DNA of 13,134 nucleotides from an uncultured Kiloniellales bacterium (lineage in GTDB: Bacteria > Pseudomonadota > Alphaproteobacteria > Kiloniellales > JAKSDN01): positions 1-13,134 of the forward strand of contig CAMYMY010000076.1 of the NCBI GenBank assembly GCA_947259625.1. Reading direction: 5' to 3'. This document shows, in pieces, positions 1-7,340 of the stretch. The position numbers and the translations under genes were made by a program. The notes beneath the pieces are model-generated. The model did no database searches. It had not been told where the DNA came from and saw only the letters and a program-made list of their open reading frames with translations. Every line of letters begins with the position of its first letter. The stretch's first letter is position 1.

Positions 1-980
1 TGGCGCTGCTCGAGATCCGCGACCTCTCCGTCGAGTTCCCGACCGCGCGCGGGCCGTTCCGGGCGGTCGACGGCGTCGACCTGACCCTGGACGAGGGCGA
101 GCTGGTCGGCATCGTCGGTGAATCGGGCTCGGGCAAGAGCGTCACCATGCTGGCGCTCATGGGCCTGCTGCCCTGGACCGCCAAGGTGACGGCCGAGCGC
201 CTCGCCTTCGACGGGCGCAACCTGCTCGGCCTCGGCGCGGCCGAGCGGCGGCGGATCACCGGCAAGGACATGGCGATGATCTTCCAGGAGCCCATGACCT
301 CGCTCAACCCCTGCTTCACCGTCGGCTTCCAGATCACGGAATCGCTCAAGGTGCACCTGGGCGGCAGCCGGGCCGAGCACCGCCGCCGCGCCGTCGAGCT
401 GCTCGAGCAGGTCGGCATCCCGGCGCCCGAAAGCCGGCTTTCGGCCTTCCCGCACCAGCTCTCGGGCGGCATGAACCAGCGCGTCATGATCGCCATGGCG
501 ATCTCCTGCAACCCGCGCCTCCTGATCGCCGACGAGCCGACCACGGCGCTCGACGTCACGATACAGGCGCAGATCCTCGACCTGCTGCTGCGCCTGCAGC
601 GCGAGCACGGCATGGCGCTCGTCCTGATCACCCACGACATGGGCGTGATCGCCGAGACGGCGCAGACCGTCAACGTCATGTACGCCGGCCAGCAGGTCGA
701 GACGCGCGGCGTCGACCGGCTGTTCGGCCGGCCGCGCCACCCCTATACCGGCGCCCTGCTCGACGCCCTGCCGGAGCGCAGCGAGGGCCGCCGGCGCCTG
801 CCGACCATCCCGGGCGTGGTGCCGGGCGCGGGCGACCGGCCGGCCGGCTGCCAGTTCAACCCGCGCTGCCGCTTCGCCGAGGCGCGCTGCCGGGCCGAGG
901 AGCCGGCGCTGGCGCCCGACGGCGACGGCCTGGTGCGCTGCTTCCATCCCTTGGGCGAGACGGCGGAGACCGCGGCATGA
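1..980 (+). CDS. dppD: Di/oligopeptide ABC transporter ATPase, DppD/OppD type (start codon cut by window edge)
   Basis: This is one of the two ATPases that power import of di- or oligopeptides through an inner-membrane permease pair; it acts on the cytoplasmic face. The frame opens with the last two bases of a start codon (TG, then GCG CTG CTC GAG), so only one base is missing and the protein is 326 residues, usual for DppD. Visible motifs are Walker A GESGSGKS (residues 40-47), signature SGGMNQR (from 155), Walker B LLIADE (174-179) and the H-loop histidine near 212. The C-terminal oligopeptide-transporter domain has PHPYTGALL-like sequence and four cysteines (284, 290, 297, 314) spaced C-x5-C-x6-C-x16-C. 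It overlaps the next ATPase by ATGA, implying translational coupling. The permease and binding-protein genes presumably lie to the left. Substrate (peptide, nickel, opine or similar) cannot be fixed from sequence alone. Confidence 0.93.
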   Translation, partial: ALLEIRDLSVEFPTARGPFRAVDGVDLTLDEGELVGIVGESGSGKSVTMLALMGLLPWTAKVTAERLAFDGRNLLGLGAAERRRITGKDMAMIFQEPMTSLNPCFTVGFQITESLKVHLGGSRAEHRRRAVELLEQVGIPAPESRLSAFPHQLSGGMNQRVMIAMAISCNPRLLIADEPTTALDVTIQAQILDLLLRLQREHGMALVLITHDMGVIAETAQTVNVMYAGQQVETRGVDRLFGRPRHPYTGALLDALPERSEGRRRLPTIPGVVPGAGDRPAGCQFNPRCRFAEARCRAEEPALAPDGDGLVRCFHPLGETAETAA

Positions 981-1960
981 GCGCCGAGACCGCCGAAACC
1001 GTTGTCCAGGGCATCGACCTGGCCCGCCACTACGAGGTCAAGCGGGGCATGTTCGCGGGCCATGCCACGGTCAAGGCGCTGGCCGGCGCGAGCTTCGAGC
1101 TGACGGCCGGCAAGACGCTCGCGGTGGTCGGCGAGTCGGGCTGCGGGAAGTCGACCCTGGCGCGCCTGGTCACCTTGATCGAGAAGCCGACCTCGGGCCG
1201 CCTGCTGATCGACGGCGCGGACGTGACCGCGGCCGAGGGCGAAACCTTGCGCAAGCTGCGCCAGGAGGTGCAGATCGTCTTCCAGGATCCCTACGGCTCG
1301 CTCAACCCGCGCAAGAAGGTCGGCACGATCATCGAGGAGCCGGTCGTCATCAACACCAAGGAGGGCGCCCCCGCGCGCCGCGAGCGGGCCGAGGCGATGA
1401 TGGCCCGGGTCGGCCTCCGGCCCGAGCACTACGCCCGCTATCCGCACATGTTCTCCGGCGGCCAGCGCCAGCGCATCGCGGTCGCCCGCGCGCTGATGCT
1501 GCGCCCGCGCATGCTGGTCGCCGACGAGCCGGTCTCCGCGCTCGACGTCTCGATCCAGGCCCAGGTCCTGAACCTGCTGATGGACCTGCAGGAGGAGCTC
1601 GAGCTCGCCTATCTCTTCATCTCCCACGACCTCTCGGTCGTCCGCCTGATCGCCGACGAGGTCATGGTCATGTACCTGGGCCGCCCGGTCGAGCAGGGCG
1701 CGCGCGACGCGATCTTCGAACGCCCGGCCCACCCCTATACCCGGGCCTTGCTCGCCTCGACGCCGGCGGTCGACCCCAAGCACCGCGGCCAGCGCATCCA
1801 GCTGAAGGGCGAGCTGCCCTCGCCGCTCGACCCGCCGCCCGGCTGCGCCTTCCACCGCCGCTGCCCCCACGCCACCGAGATCTGCGCGCAAGAGCGCCCG
1901 GAGCTCGCCCCCCACGACGGCCGCCAGATCGCCTGCCACCACGCCGCGACGATCGGGTAA
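977..1960 (+). CDS. dppF: Di/oligopeptide ABC transporter ATPase, DppF/OppF type
   Basis: This is the partner ATPase of the preceding gene in a heterodimeric peptide-type importer; the ATGA overlap at 977-980 shows they are co-translated. It is 327 residues long. Walker A GESGCGKST is at 52-60, the Q-loop glutamine near 103, signature SGGQRQR from 160, Walker B MLVADE at 179-184 and the H-loop histidine at 217. The C-terminal extension again carries four cysteines (290, 296, 303, 320) in the same C-x5-C-x6-C-x16-C spacing as its partner. It appears to be the last gene of the operon: the next gene is convergent, and an inverted repeat starts 16 bp after the stop. The DppF rather than OppF assignment is by general resemblance only. 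Confidence 0.93.
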   Translation: MSAETAETVVQGIDLARHYEVKRGMFAGHATVKALAGASFELTAGKTLAVVGESGCGKSTLARLVTLIEKPTSGRLLIDGADVTAAEGETLRKLRQEVQIVFQDPYGSLNPRKKVGTIIEEPVVINTKEGAPARRERAEAMMARVGLRPEHYARYPHMFSGGQRQRIAVARALMLRPRMLVADEPVSALDVSIQAQVLNLLMDLQEELELAYLFISHDLSVVRLIADEVMVMYLGRPVEQGARDAIFERPAHPYTRALLASTPAVDPKHRGQRIQLKGELPSPLDPPPGCAFHRRCPHATEICAQERPELAPHDGRQIACHHAATIG

Positions 1961-1976
1961 TCAGAAAGCAGAGAAG

Positions 1977-2070
1977 TTTCACCACAGAGGCACAGAGAAC
2001 GATTTGTTTGCGCGCTGCGCGCGCGAGACTTTCCGTTGTTCCTCTGTGTCTCTGTGTCTCTGTGGTAAAG
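1977..2070. repeat. CACAGAG-type inverted-repeat element between convergent genes
   Basis: Seventeen-base arms at 1981-1997 and 2050-2066 are complementary with one mismatch (left arm ACCACAGAGGCACAGAG). The right arm is preceded by a further CTCTGTGT unit. The 52-base loop contains an alternating GC run (GCGCGCTGCGCGCGCG). The unit is a short interspersed element of a kind I recall from many unrelated bacterial genomes, where its spurious translation contains TTETQRHR-like peptide. It sits in the 120 bp between dppF and the convergent cyclophilin gene, so a transcript from either side would form a long hairpin. It may therefore act as a two-way terminator, although there is no long T-tract. 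Confidence 0.75.
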
Positions 2071-2080
2071 GTTTTTCGGG

Positions 2081-2644
2081 TTACTTGATGTCGGCCTTGA
2101 CGCGCAGTTTGACGATCGCGTCCGGCTCGTCGACCGCGCCGGACTGGCGGCCCTTGGGGGCCTTCTTGATCTGGTCGACCGCCTCCATGCCCGAGGTCAC
2201 CCGGCCCCAGACCGTATACTGGTTGTTGAGGAACGAGGCGTCGTCGAAGACGATGAAGAACTGGCTGTCGGCGCTGTTCGGGCTCTGGGCGCGGGCCATG
2301 CCGGCGACGCCGCGCACGAAGGGCTCGGCGCTGAACTCGGCCGGGATGTTCTTGCCCGAGCCGCCGCGCCCGGTGCCCGTCGGGTCGCCGGTCTGGGCCA
2401 TGAAGCCGTCGATCACCCGGTGGAACACGACGCCGTCGTAGAAGCCCTCGCGGGTCAGCTCGCGGATTCGCGCCACGTGCTGGGGCGCGAGGTCCGGCAG
2501 CATCTCGATCTCGACGGTGCCGTGGGTCAGCTCCATCACCAGCACGTTCTCGGGGTCGGGCGCGTCTTGGCCCAGGGCCGTCTCGGTCATGGCAAGGCTC
2601 ATTCCTAGTAGCAGGGGAAGCAGAAGGGTTCGTAAGGTCGGCAT
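2081..2644 (-). CDS. Exported cyclophilin-type peptidyl-prolyl cis-trans isomerase
   Basis: This enzyme speeds cis-trans isomerisation of X-Pro bonds and so helps proteins fold; here it probably works in the periplasm. The 187-residue product begins with a signal peptide (MPTLRTLLLPLLLGMSLA, then a likely cleavage around residues 24-26), followed by one cyclophilin domain. Active-site residues are visible as FHRVI (74-78, with R76), F81, FMAQTGDP (Q84), MARA (116-119) and SQFF (127-130). A Phe (138) stands at the place of the human CypA tryptophan, as in E. coli PpiA. The ATG at 2644 was chosen because it directly precedes the signal peptide and has GGAG a few bases upstream; a longer reading to 2794 would add 50 residues of repeat-derived sequence. 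The closest named relative is PpiA, but I do not assign the symbol. The gene stands alone, facing dppF and followed by the CACAGAG repeat. Confidence 0.93.
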   Translation of the reverse strand: MPTLRTLLLPLLLGMSLAMTETALGQDAPDPENVLVMELTHGTVEIEMLPDLAPQHVARIRELTREGFYDGVVFHRVIDGFMAQTGDPTGTGRGGSGKNIPAEFSAEPFVRGVAGMARAQSPNSADSQFFIVFDDASFLNNQYTVWGRVTSGMEAVDQIKKAPKGRQSGAVDEPDAIVKLRVKADIK

Positions 2645-2704
2645 GGGTCTCCATCCGGGCTCGTGAGGCGTCGCGGCAGCATAGGGCCTTTCGCCGAAGT
2701 GTCG

Positions 2705-2723
2705 AGCCCCTTCGGGGGTTTTT
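2705..2723 (+). terminator. Short UUCG-loop hairpin with T-tract
   Basis: AGCCCC-TTCG-GGGGTT (2705-2720) forms a six-pair stem, counting one G-U pair, closed by the very stable C(UUCG)G tetraloop and running into five T residues at 2719-2723. It looks like a small intrinsic terminator on the plus strand. No plus-strand gene ends nearby, since dppF stops about 740 bp upstream. It may therefore guard the cyclophilin promoter region or simply be part of the repeat island it abuts. Confidence 0.35.
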
Positions 2724-2774
2724 CGATGCCCCTCAGACGCCGGGCCCGGCCCTCCGGCCGCTTGGCTTCGCGAG
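2722..2774 (+). repeat. Repeat unit copy A
   Basis: This stretch contains CCCCTCAGACGCCGGGC followed by CTTGGCTTCGCG. The same succession occurs in copy B just downstream on this strand and, inverted, in copy C beside icd. The centre (about 2746-2760) is more diverged than the two ends. It is not coding: all frames give low-complexity Arg/Ala/Gly/Pro peptide. Confidence 0.6.
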
Positions 2775-2850
2775 TCTTTCGGTGGTCCCTCCACGCCGGG
2801 CGGGCGCCTCCGCGCCCTTGGCTACGCGCGCATCGGCGCGCGGGGCCGCA
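2772..2850 (+). repeat. Repeat unit copy B, left arm of a large inverted repeat
   Basis: Beginning GAGTCTTTCG (2772-2781), this unit matches the reverse complement of 3111-3190 at about 80-85 percent by eye. Shared blocks include CGCCGGGCGG, CGCCTCCGC, CCCTTGGCT and CGCGCGGGGCC. It follows copy A directly, so A and B form a near-tandem pair. Together with copy C it brackets the palindromic core at 2877-3046. Confidence 0.7.
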
Positions 2851-2876
2851 GTCGCGGCCCTGTTTGGAATATGGTG

Positions 2877-3046
2877 TCGGAGTCGAATTTCGCGGCGAAA
2901 CCAAAGCGCCCTCACCCTCCCATCGCCTCGCGGCGACGGGCCCCTCCCTCTCCCGATGGGCGAGGGAAAAAAGCCGCGGCCGCGCTGGAATCCCCTTCTC
3001 TCGCCGGGAGAGGGCAGGGTGAGGGCGCGTTGGTTTCTACTCCGAT
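2877..3046. repeat. Multi-arm palindromic repeat element
   Basis: The outer arms at 2898-2918 and 3016-3036 are complementary at 20 of 21 bases (AAACCAA.GCGCCCTCACCCT). Pairing resumes further out with TCGGAGT (2878-2884) against its complement near 3038-3044. Inside lie two smaller hairpins: CCCTC/GAGGG at 2946-2950 and 2962-2966, and a CTC/GAG-rich stem around 2993-3014. The predicted shape is a cruciform with two inner arms. Elements translating as PSPSHR- or LTLPSP-like junk are common extragenic repeats in alphaproteobacteria; this is recalled, not searched. Confidence 0.75.
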
Positions 3047-3075
3047 GCCGCGTAAGCCGCCCGAAGTGGGGCGCC

Positions 3076-3102
3076 TGCGCGAAGGACAGAGTTCTTCGCG
3101 CA
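3076..3102. repeat. Nine-base perfect stem-loop
   Basis: TGCGCGAAG (3076-3084) and CTTCGCGCA (3094-3102) are perfect complements around a nine-base loop. The hairpin lies between the palindromic core and copy C, and adds to the folding potential of transcripts leaving icd. No T-tract follows on either strand. Confidence 0.5.
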
Positions 3103-3110
3103 CTGGGCCG

Positions 3111-3190
3111 TTGAGGCCCCGCGCGCTCGTGCGCGCGAAGCCAAGGGAGCGGAGGCGACCGCCCGGCGTTTGAGGGGCTACGAAAGACTC
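3111..3190 (-). repeat. Repeat unit copy C, right arm of a large inverted repeat
   Basis: This is the inverted partner of copy B. Its outer end CGAAAGACTC (3181-3190) is the exact complement of the start of copy B and lies only four bases past the icd stop codon. A transcript of icd would run straight into this GC-rich unit and then the palindromes. The region may therefore serve as the 3' boundary of the icd message. Confidence 0.7.
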
Positions 3191-3194
3191 TCTT

Positions 3195-4409
3195 CTACCC
3201 CATCGCCTTCTTGAGGTTCTCGTCGAGCTTCTCCATGAAGGCGGCGGTGTTGAGCCAGGGCTGGTCGGGGCCGATGAGGATCGCCAGGTCCTTGGTCATG
3301 GCGCCGGATTCGACCGTCTCGACGCAGACCTTCTCGATCGCGTCGGCGAAGGCGACCACGTCCGGCGTGCCGTCGAACTCGCCGCGGTAGTGCAGGCCCC
3401 GGGTCCAGGCGAAGATCGAGGCGATCGGATTGGTCGAGGTCTCCTTGCCCTGCTGGTGCTGGCGGTAGTGGCGGGTGACCGTGCCGTGCGCCGCCTCGGC
3501 CTCGACGGTCTCGCCGTCCGGGGTCATCAGCACCGAGGTCATCAGCCCCAGCGAGCCGAAGCCCTGGGCCACGGTGTCCGACTGCACGTCGCCGTCGTAG
3601 TTCTTGCAGGCCCAGAGGAAGCCGCCCTCCCACTTGAGCGCGGCGGCCACCATGTCGTCGATCAGCCGGTGCTCGTAGATGAGGCCCTTCCGATCGAAGG
3701 TCTCCTTGAACTCGGCGTCGAAGATCTCCTGGAACAGGTCCTTGAACCTGCCGTCGTAGGCCTTCAAAATCGTGTTCTTGGTCGAGAGGTAGACCGGCCA
3801 GCCGAGGCCGATGGCGTAGTTGAAGCAGGCCCGGGCGAAGCCGCGGATCGATTCGTCCAGGTTGTACATGCCGAGCGCGACGCCGCCGCCCGGAAAGTCG
3901 AAGATCTCGCGCGTCACGGCCTTGCCGCCGCCCGCGGGCTGAAAGGTCATGGTCAGCCGCCCGGCGCCGGGCACGACGAAGTCGGTCGCGCGGTACTGGT
4001 CGCCGAAGGCGTGACGGCCGATCACGATCGGCTTGGTCCAGCCGGGCACCAGGCGCGGCACGTTCTTGCAGATAATCGGCTGGCGGAAGACCGTGCCGCC
4101 CAGGATGTTTCGTATGGTGCCGGTGGGCGAGCGCCACATCTGTTTCAGGCCGAACTCCTCGACCCGCGCCTCGTCGGGGGTGATCGTGGCGCACTTGACG
4201 CCGACGCCGTATTTCTGGATCGCCTCGGCGGACTCCACCGTGATCTTGTCGTCGGTCTCGTCGCGCTTTTCGACCGAGAGGTCGTAGTATTTCAGGTCGA
4301 TGTCGAGGTAGGGCAGAATCAGCTTGTCCCTGATCATCGCCCAGATGATGCGCGTCATCTCGTCGCCGTCGAGCTCGACGACCGGGTTCTTGACCTTGAT
4401 CTTGGCCAT
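3195..4409 (-). CDS. icd: NADP-dependent isocitrate dehydrogenase
   Basis: This TCA-cycle enzyme oxidatively decarboxylates isocitrate to 2-oxoglutarate and makes NADPH; it is a cytoplasmic homodimer. The 404-residue product is of the eukaryote-like type and can be numbered almost as human IDH1. Visible are RSP.GTIRNILGGTVFR (93-109, with S94, R100, R109), GRHAFGDQYRATDF (R132, Y139), LSTKNT with the catalytic Lys at 211, EHRLIDDM, and the metal aspartates in YDGDVQSD (D274, D278). AHGTVTRHYRQHQ is the NADP-binding region, and its Arg-His supports NADP over NAD. An oddity is Thr at 96, where the family normally has Asn. The ATG at 4409 was chosen because MAKIKVKNPVVELDGDEMTR is the usual N-terminus and GGGAG lies about seven bases upstream. 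The gene is monocistronic by layout and ends against the repeat island. Confidence 0.97.
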   Translation of the reverse strand: MAKIKVKNPVVELDGDEMTRIIWAMIRDKLILPYLDIDLKYYDLSVEKRDETDDKITVESAEAIQKYGVGVKCATITPDEARVEEFGLKQMWRSPTGTIRNILGGTVFRQPIICKNVPRLVPGWTKPIVIGRHAFGDQYRATDFVVPGAGRLTMTFQPAGGGKAVTREIFDFPGGGVALGMYNLDESIRGFARACFNYAIGLGWPVYLSTKNTILKAYDGRFKDLFQEIFDAEFKETFDRKGLIYEHRLIDDMVAAALKWEGGFLWACKNYDGDVQSDTVAQGFGSLGLMTSVLMTPDGETVEAEAAHGTVTRHYRQHQQGKETSTNPIASIFAWTRGLHYRGEFDGTPDVVAFADAIEKVCVETVESGAMTKDLAILIGPDQPWLNTAAFMEKLDENLKKAMG

Positions 4410-4510
4410 GGCTTGCTCCCACTCCAGCACGTGATCCCGAAAACCGCCGCAGGGCGCGGCGGCCCCCCGCCCGCGCGGGAAGATAGCAGGGATTGGCGGG
4501 ATGGCAAGGT

Positions 4511-4537
4511 GGGGGAGGGGTGGGGGGACGGGACGGG
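4511..4537 (+). promoter_or_regulatory. G-quadruplex-type run upstream of icd
   Basis: Five G-runs (5, 4, 6, 3 and 3 G's) are separated by loops of one or two bases. This exceeds the usual rule for a stable quadruplex. It lies on the strand opposite to icd coding, about 100-130 bp before the icd ATG. It would therefore be on the icd template strand if the promoter is further upstream. Folding and function are inferred. Confidence 0.55.
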
Positions 4538-4555
4538 TTTTTCCGGCGGAGAAAT

Positions 4556-4566
4556 GGGACTGTCCC
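4556..4566. repeat. GGGACtGTCCC palindrome
   Basis: An 11-base near-perfect palindrome, flanked by AAAT on the left and CTTGGG on the right, lies in the icd upstream region. The motif family (GGGGACTGTCCCC, with junk translation KGTVPF) recurs in many bacterial genomes and often marks REP-like elements. Only one copy is in the window, so the call rests on recall. A role as an operator for icd is an alternative. Confidence 0.3.
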
Positions 4567-4604
4567 CTTGGGTGTTGCCGGAGCGTAGCGCCAGTAGCGC
4601 CGCG

Positions 4605-4633
4605 CAAGCAACCCGAACCTTGGCCAGGGTCAA
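4605..4633 (-). promoter_or_regulatory. Candidate icd promoter
   Basis: Read on the minus strand, TTGACC (4633-4628) is followed after 17 bases by TGCTTG (4610-4605). The -35 element is good and the -10 weak, which is typical of high-GC alphaproteobacteria. It would give a leader of roughly 190 bases that includes the complement of the G-rich run. Confidence 0.3.
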
Positions 4634-4637
4634 ATAC

Positions 4638-4817
4638 GGAGGGTGTGGGGCAGGAAGTGCCCCCTGGCTGTCTCAGATTCTGCCAGGCCGCGACCGCTCA
4701 GGACCTGTAATCCGAAATTGCGGTGCGTTTCATAGAGCGCGATTTTCGAGGGTTCCGGAATCCCTGAAATTCGGCAGATGCTGGCCCGTGGTCAGGCTAA
4801 GCCGTGTCGTCTGCTGA
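4638..4817. other. Intergenic remainder between icd leader and nitrilase remnant
   Basis: This is the rest of the 408-base gene-free gap at 4410-4817. Its composition is less GC-rich than the genes. The only structure I see is a small symmetric patch around TTCCGGAA at about 4753-4760, flanked by AGGG and CCCT. It lies downstream of the nitrilase remnant on the minus strand and could be a remnant terminator, but it lacks a T-tract. No coding region or RNA gene is supported. Confidence 0.4.
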
Positions 4818-5826
4818 TCAGCCGGAGGCCGATTGCTCCTCGTCAGTGGAAGTCTCCGTCCTTGTTTCGGATGGTCCGGCCGCACTGACGGATGGCTGAG
4901 CGGCCGTGTTGAAGTGGAGACTTAGCACCTCCGGCCGCGCGTAGTGGCCGACTGTGTCTATGAGTTGTCCCGCCTCGATGGTTCTGTCGAGATCGAGGTC
5001 CGCATAGAGGATGCCCTCTATCCTTCCATAGGGGGCCGGCCAGGACCTCGCCGCCGGGCGCCACGATCACGCTTCCGCCTTGTTCAAGGAAGTCTCTCGA
5101 CGCCTCGAGTTCCGCTTGAAATTCGAAGCTCTGGGGGAAGCTCGCTTTGCGCAGGATCATGCAGACCGAGATCACGAACACGCCGCCCTCGAATGCCGTG
5201 TGGCGCGCATTGACCACCGCCAATTCGTCGTCGAAGGCTGTCGGCGCGAGGTGTATCTGTTCACCCTGCCCATAAAGGGCGAAGCGCGCCAAGGGCATCC
5301 AGTTTTCCCAGCAGATGAGCGCCCCGATGCGGCCGACAGGGGTCTCGAAGACTCGAAGCGTGCTGCCGTCGCCGAAGCCGTGGATCATGCGCTCATGATA
5401 TGTCGGCATCAATTTTCAATGACGGCCGAGGAACGCCCCGTCGGGTCCGAAGATCGCAACGGTATTGTAGAGCGTGCGCGTGTTCGCCTCTCGCTCGTTC
5501 AGTCCCATGACCACGGTTGTCTCGGTCCGGCGGGCGGCCTGGCCCAGGCGCTCGGTGGCGGCGCTGGGGATCTCGACGCTGTTCTGCCACAACCGCGTCC
5601 AGGCAGCGCGGGCGCGGGGCGACCCGAATTCGGCCAGACCTTTACCCCAGATGCTCGCATTCACGTAGGTTGGAACAAACAGCTCTGGAAAAACGATGAG
5701 CCGAGCCCCCACGGCCGCCGCCTCGTCGATCAGCGAGCAAGCCTTTTCTATCGTCGCCTCGCGGTCGAGAGTTACCGGTTCCGCTTGAACCGCCGCCGCT
5801 TTGGTGACATTCCACTCCTGGGCCAT
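4818..5826 (-). pseudogene. Nitrilase-family carbon-nitrogen hydrolase, broken by a TGA and a frameshift
   Basis: Intact relatives hydrolyse nitriles to carboxylic acids and ammonia with a Glu-Lys-Cys triad. Translated from the ATG at 5826 (GGGGGAAGG upstream), the reading shows FPELFVP with catalytic Glu48, then GAFLGRH, a TGA at codon 137 (5418-5416), then KLMPTYHERM with catalytic Lys138 in the same frame. ICWENWMPLARF with Cys172 follows. The expected sequence is GRHRKLMPTYHER, so TGA replaces Arg, consistent with CGA to TGA. Near 5019, after AGPLWKD, one extra base moves the true C-terminus (EGILYADLDLDRTIEAGQL) to another frame that ends at 4818-4820. Repaired, the protein would be about 335 residues, near family length. 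Two independent lesions favour a pseudogene over one sequencing error. An internal restart at 5412 or 5409 would lack Glu48 and Lys138, so any such product should be inactive. The gene sits alone between purB and icd. Confidence 0.88.
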
Positions 5827-5886
5827 AATCACCTTCCCCCGTGTCGATCTCGCGTCGTCGCCGGAACCTTACCGGCTCGCGCGCCG

Positions 5887-7185
<1,299 letters not shown>

Positions 7186-7224
7186 GACGGGTGCCTTCGG
7201 GCTTTGAAACGAGGATCCGCGGCT

Positions 7225-7253
7225 AACCAAGCCGACGGCCGGGCGCTTGTCAA
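7225..7253 (-). promoter_or_regulatory. Candidate purB promoter
   Basis: On the minus strand a perfect TTGACA (7253-7248) is followed after 17 bases by TTGGTT (7230-7225). The -35 box matches consensus and the -10 is loose, as is common in alphaproteobacteria. Transcription would begin near 7218, leaving a leader of about 33 bases with the ribosome-binding site inside it. Confidence 0.5.
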
Positions 7254-7296
7254 CTCCCGGGCGCGGGGTGATGGCCGCGGGTGGTGCCGGCCGCTA

Positions 7297-7302
7297 TATA
7301 CT
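7297..7302 (+). promoter_or_regulatory. Candidate -10 box for the 70-residue protein
   Basis: TATACT within CTATATACTG is the only TATA-like stretch in a GC-rich spacer, about 40 bp before the ATG at 7341. No good -35 box sits 17 bases upstream. The call is therefore a weak one, for the plus-strand arm of the divergent region shared with purB. Confidence 0.3.
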
Positions 7303-7340
7303 GCTGTGGAGGCAGCGGAGGTTTTGGAAAGGGAAGCCGG

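Noticed and set aside
743..1942. A 399-codon minus-strand frame opposite dppD/dppF
   Set aside because: Both ATPases have full motif sets on the plus strand; this is a reverse-frame artefact.
2004..2441. A 145-codon plus-strand frame opposite the cyclophilin gene
   Set aside because: It begins inside the CACAGAG repeat and then mirrors the cyclophilin codons; no support for translation.
2663..3173. Several overlapping short frames on both strands in the repeat island
   Set aside because: Their translations are Arg/Pro/Ser-rich peptides of the repeats, with no ribosome-binding site or conserved domain.
1977..3190. CRISPR array
   Set aside because: Repeats are few, inverted or diverged, and are not evenly spaced with unique spacers; no cas gene is present.
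3390..4817. A 475-codon plus-strand frame opposite icd
   Set aside because: Antisense shadow of icd, with composition typical of GC-rich reverse frames.
5416..5418. Selenocysteine insertion at the nitrilase TGA
   Set aside because: The family has Arg here, not Cys, I see no obvious SECIS-like stem just downstream, and a second frameshift lies later in the gene.
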